NCBI GenBank assembly: GCA_032622095.1
Contig: CP136069.1
Coordinates: 87,382,958-87,446,957, forward strand
Length of the DNA stretch: 64,000 bases
Source: Siphonodentalium dalli
Taxonomy: Eukaryota; Mollusca; Scaphopoda; Gadilida; Siphonodentaliidae
Direction of reading: 5' to 3'
The notes under the pieces: model-generated
What the model saw: the letters and a program-made list of their open reading frames with translations, nothing else
The model's database searches: none
Told to the model about the DNA's origin: nothing
Translations under genes and position numbers: made by a program
In this document: piece by piece, positions 63,846 to 64,000 of the stretch
Numbering within the stretch: the stretch's first letter is position 1
Layout: every line of letters starts with the position of its first letter

Positions 63846-64000
63846 GGATTGAGTTTACCTGATATATGGCTGTGGAAATAGACAGAACATAACGCACATC
63901 TTACTCAAGAATATTTTATCAAATGAGTTTAAGATGGCGAAAGGATACATTTCACAAAAGCGCTGCCCGCAACAGATTTGATAAAAGATTCTAAATTATG

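Noticed and set aside
63856-63885. Eleven-base microexon between TTTCCACAG and GTAAAC at the right edge (minus strand)
   Set aside because: Length and phase do not fit exon A, and such short matches occur by chance.

Overview
The window is eukaryotic, AT-rich and intron-dominated. It holds one spliced gene on the minus strand and a dense, nested load of transposable elements. The gene's domain set (LDLa, SRCR, trypsin), CR1/L2-like and other non-LTR retrotransposons, a Copia-type retrotransposon of the kind seen in marine invertebrates, many hAT and Tc1/mariner-like MITEs, and satellites full of AAGGTCA motifs all point to an invertebrate animal. A marine bilaterian (mollusc or other lophotrochozoan, or an invertebrate deuterostome) seems likely, but the sequence alone does not settle the phylum. 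There is no bacterial gene cluster, CRISPR array or defence island.

The host gene. Nine exons on the minus strand, read from high to low coordinates, build one mosaic serine protease: LDLa (62.7-62.8 kb), a group A SRCR domain split over two exons (59.2-59.3 and 50.5-50.7 kb), LDLa (49.4-49.5 kb), LDLa (47.0-47.1 kb), an SRCR_2-like domain split over two exons (45.4-45.5 and 43.3-43.5 kb), then a trypsin-like domain (28.4-28.6 kb with the catalytic His, 15.4-15.6 kb with the catalytic Asp). Every exon has consensus splice sites, and intron phases agree at every join except one, where a short exon (phase 2 to phase 1) is probably missing from the model. The catalytic Ser exon and 3' end are not in the window and should lie beyond its left edge. 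The 5' end is probably beyond the right edge. The usual IVGG sequence of the activation site is absent.

Mobile DNA, left to right. 0.3-1.6 kb: tandem satellite with TCAAGGTCA motifs. 2-6 kb: foldback MITEs of three families. 6.5-10.4 kb: a decayed Copia element on the minus strand, missing its integrase and split by an 878-bp hAT MITE. 12-15 kb: more MITEs. 16.3-17.6 kb: tandem array interrupted by a MITE. 17.7-18.1 kb: palindrome with TTAA target sites. 18.4-28.2 kb: a 9.8-kb hAT-type element with a perfect 8-bp target duplication, carrying a 7.1-kb inverted-repeat structure that itself contains another hAT element. 29.2-39.4 kb: a plus-strand LINE split by a 6.9-kb inverted-repeat element, into which a second, CR1/L2-like LINE is inserted on the minus strand. 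40.7-42.2 kb and 47.8-49.0 kb: further hAT-type elements. 53.0-59.2 kb: a third hAT-like element with a transposase N-terminal fragment. 61.8-62.1 kb: a tRNA-derived SINE whose 3' tail matches that of the CR1/L2-like LINE.

Most of the window is therefore intron of one very long gene, expanded by repeated nested insertion. Two Tc1/mariner-like MITEs end within about 25 bp of the gene's 5' splice sites.
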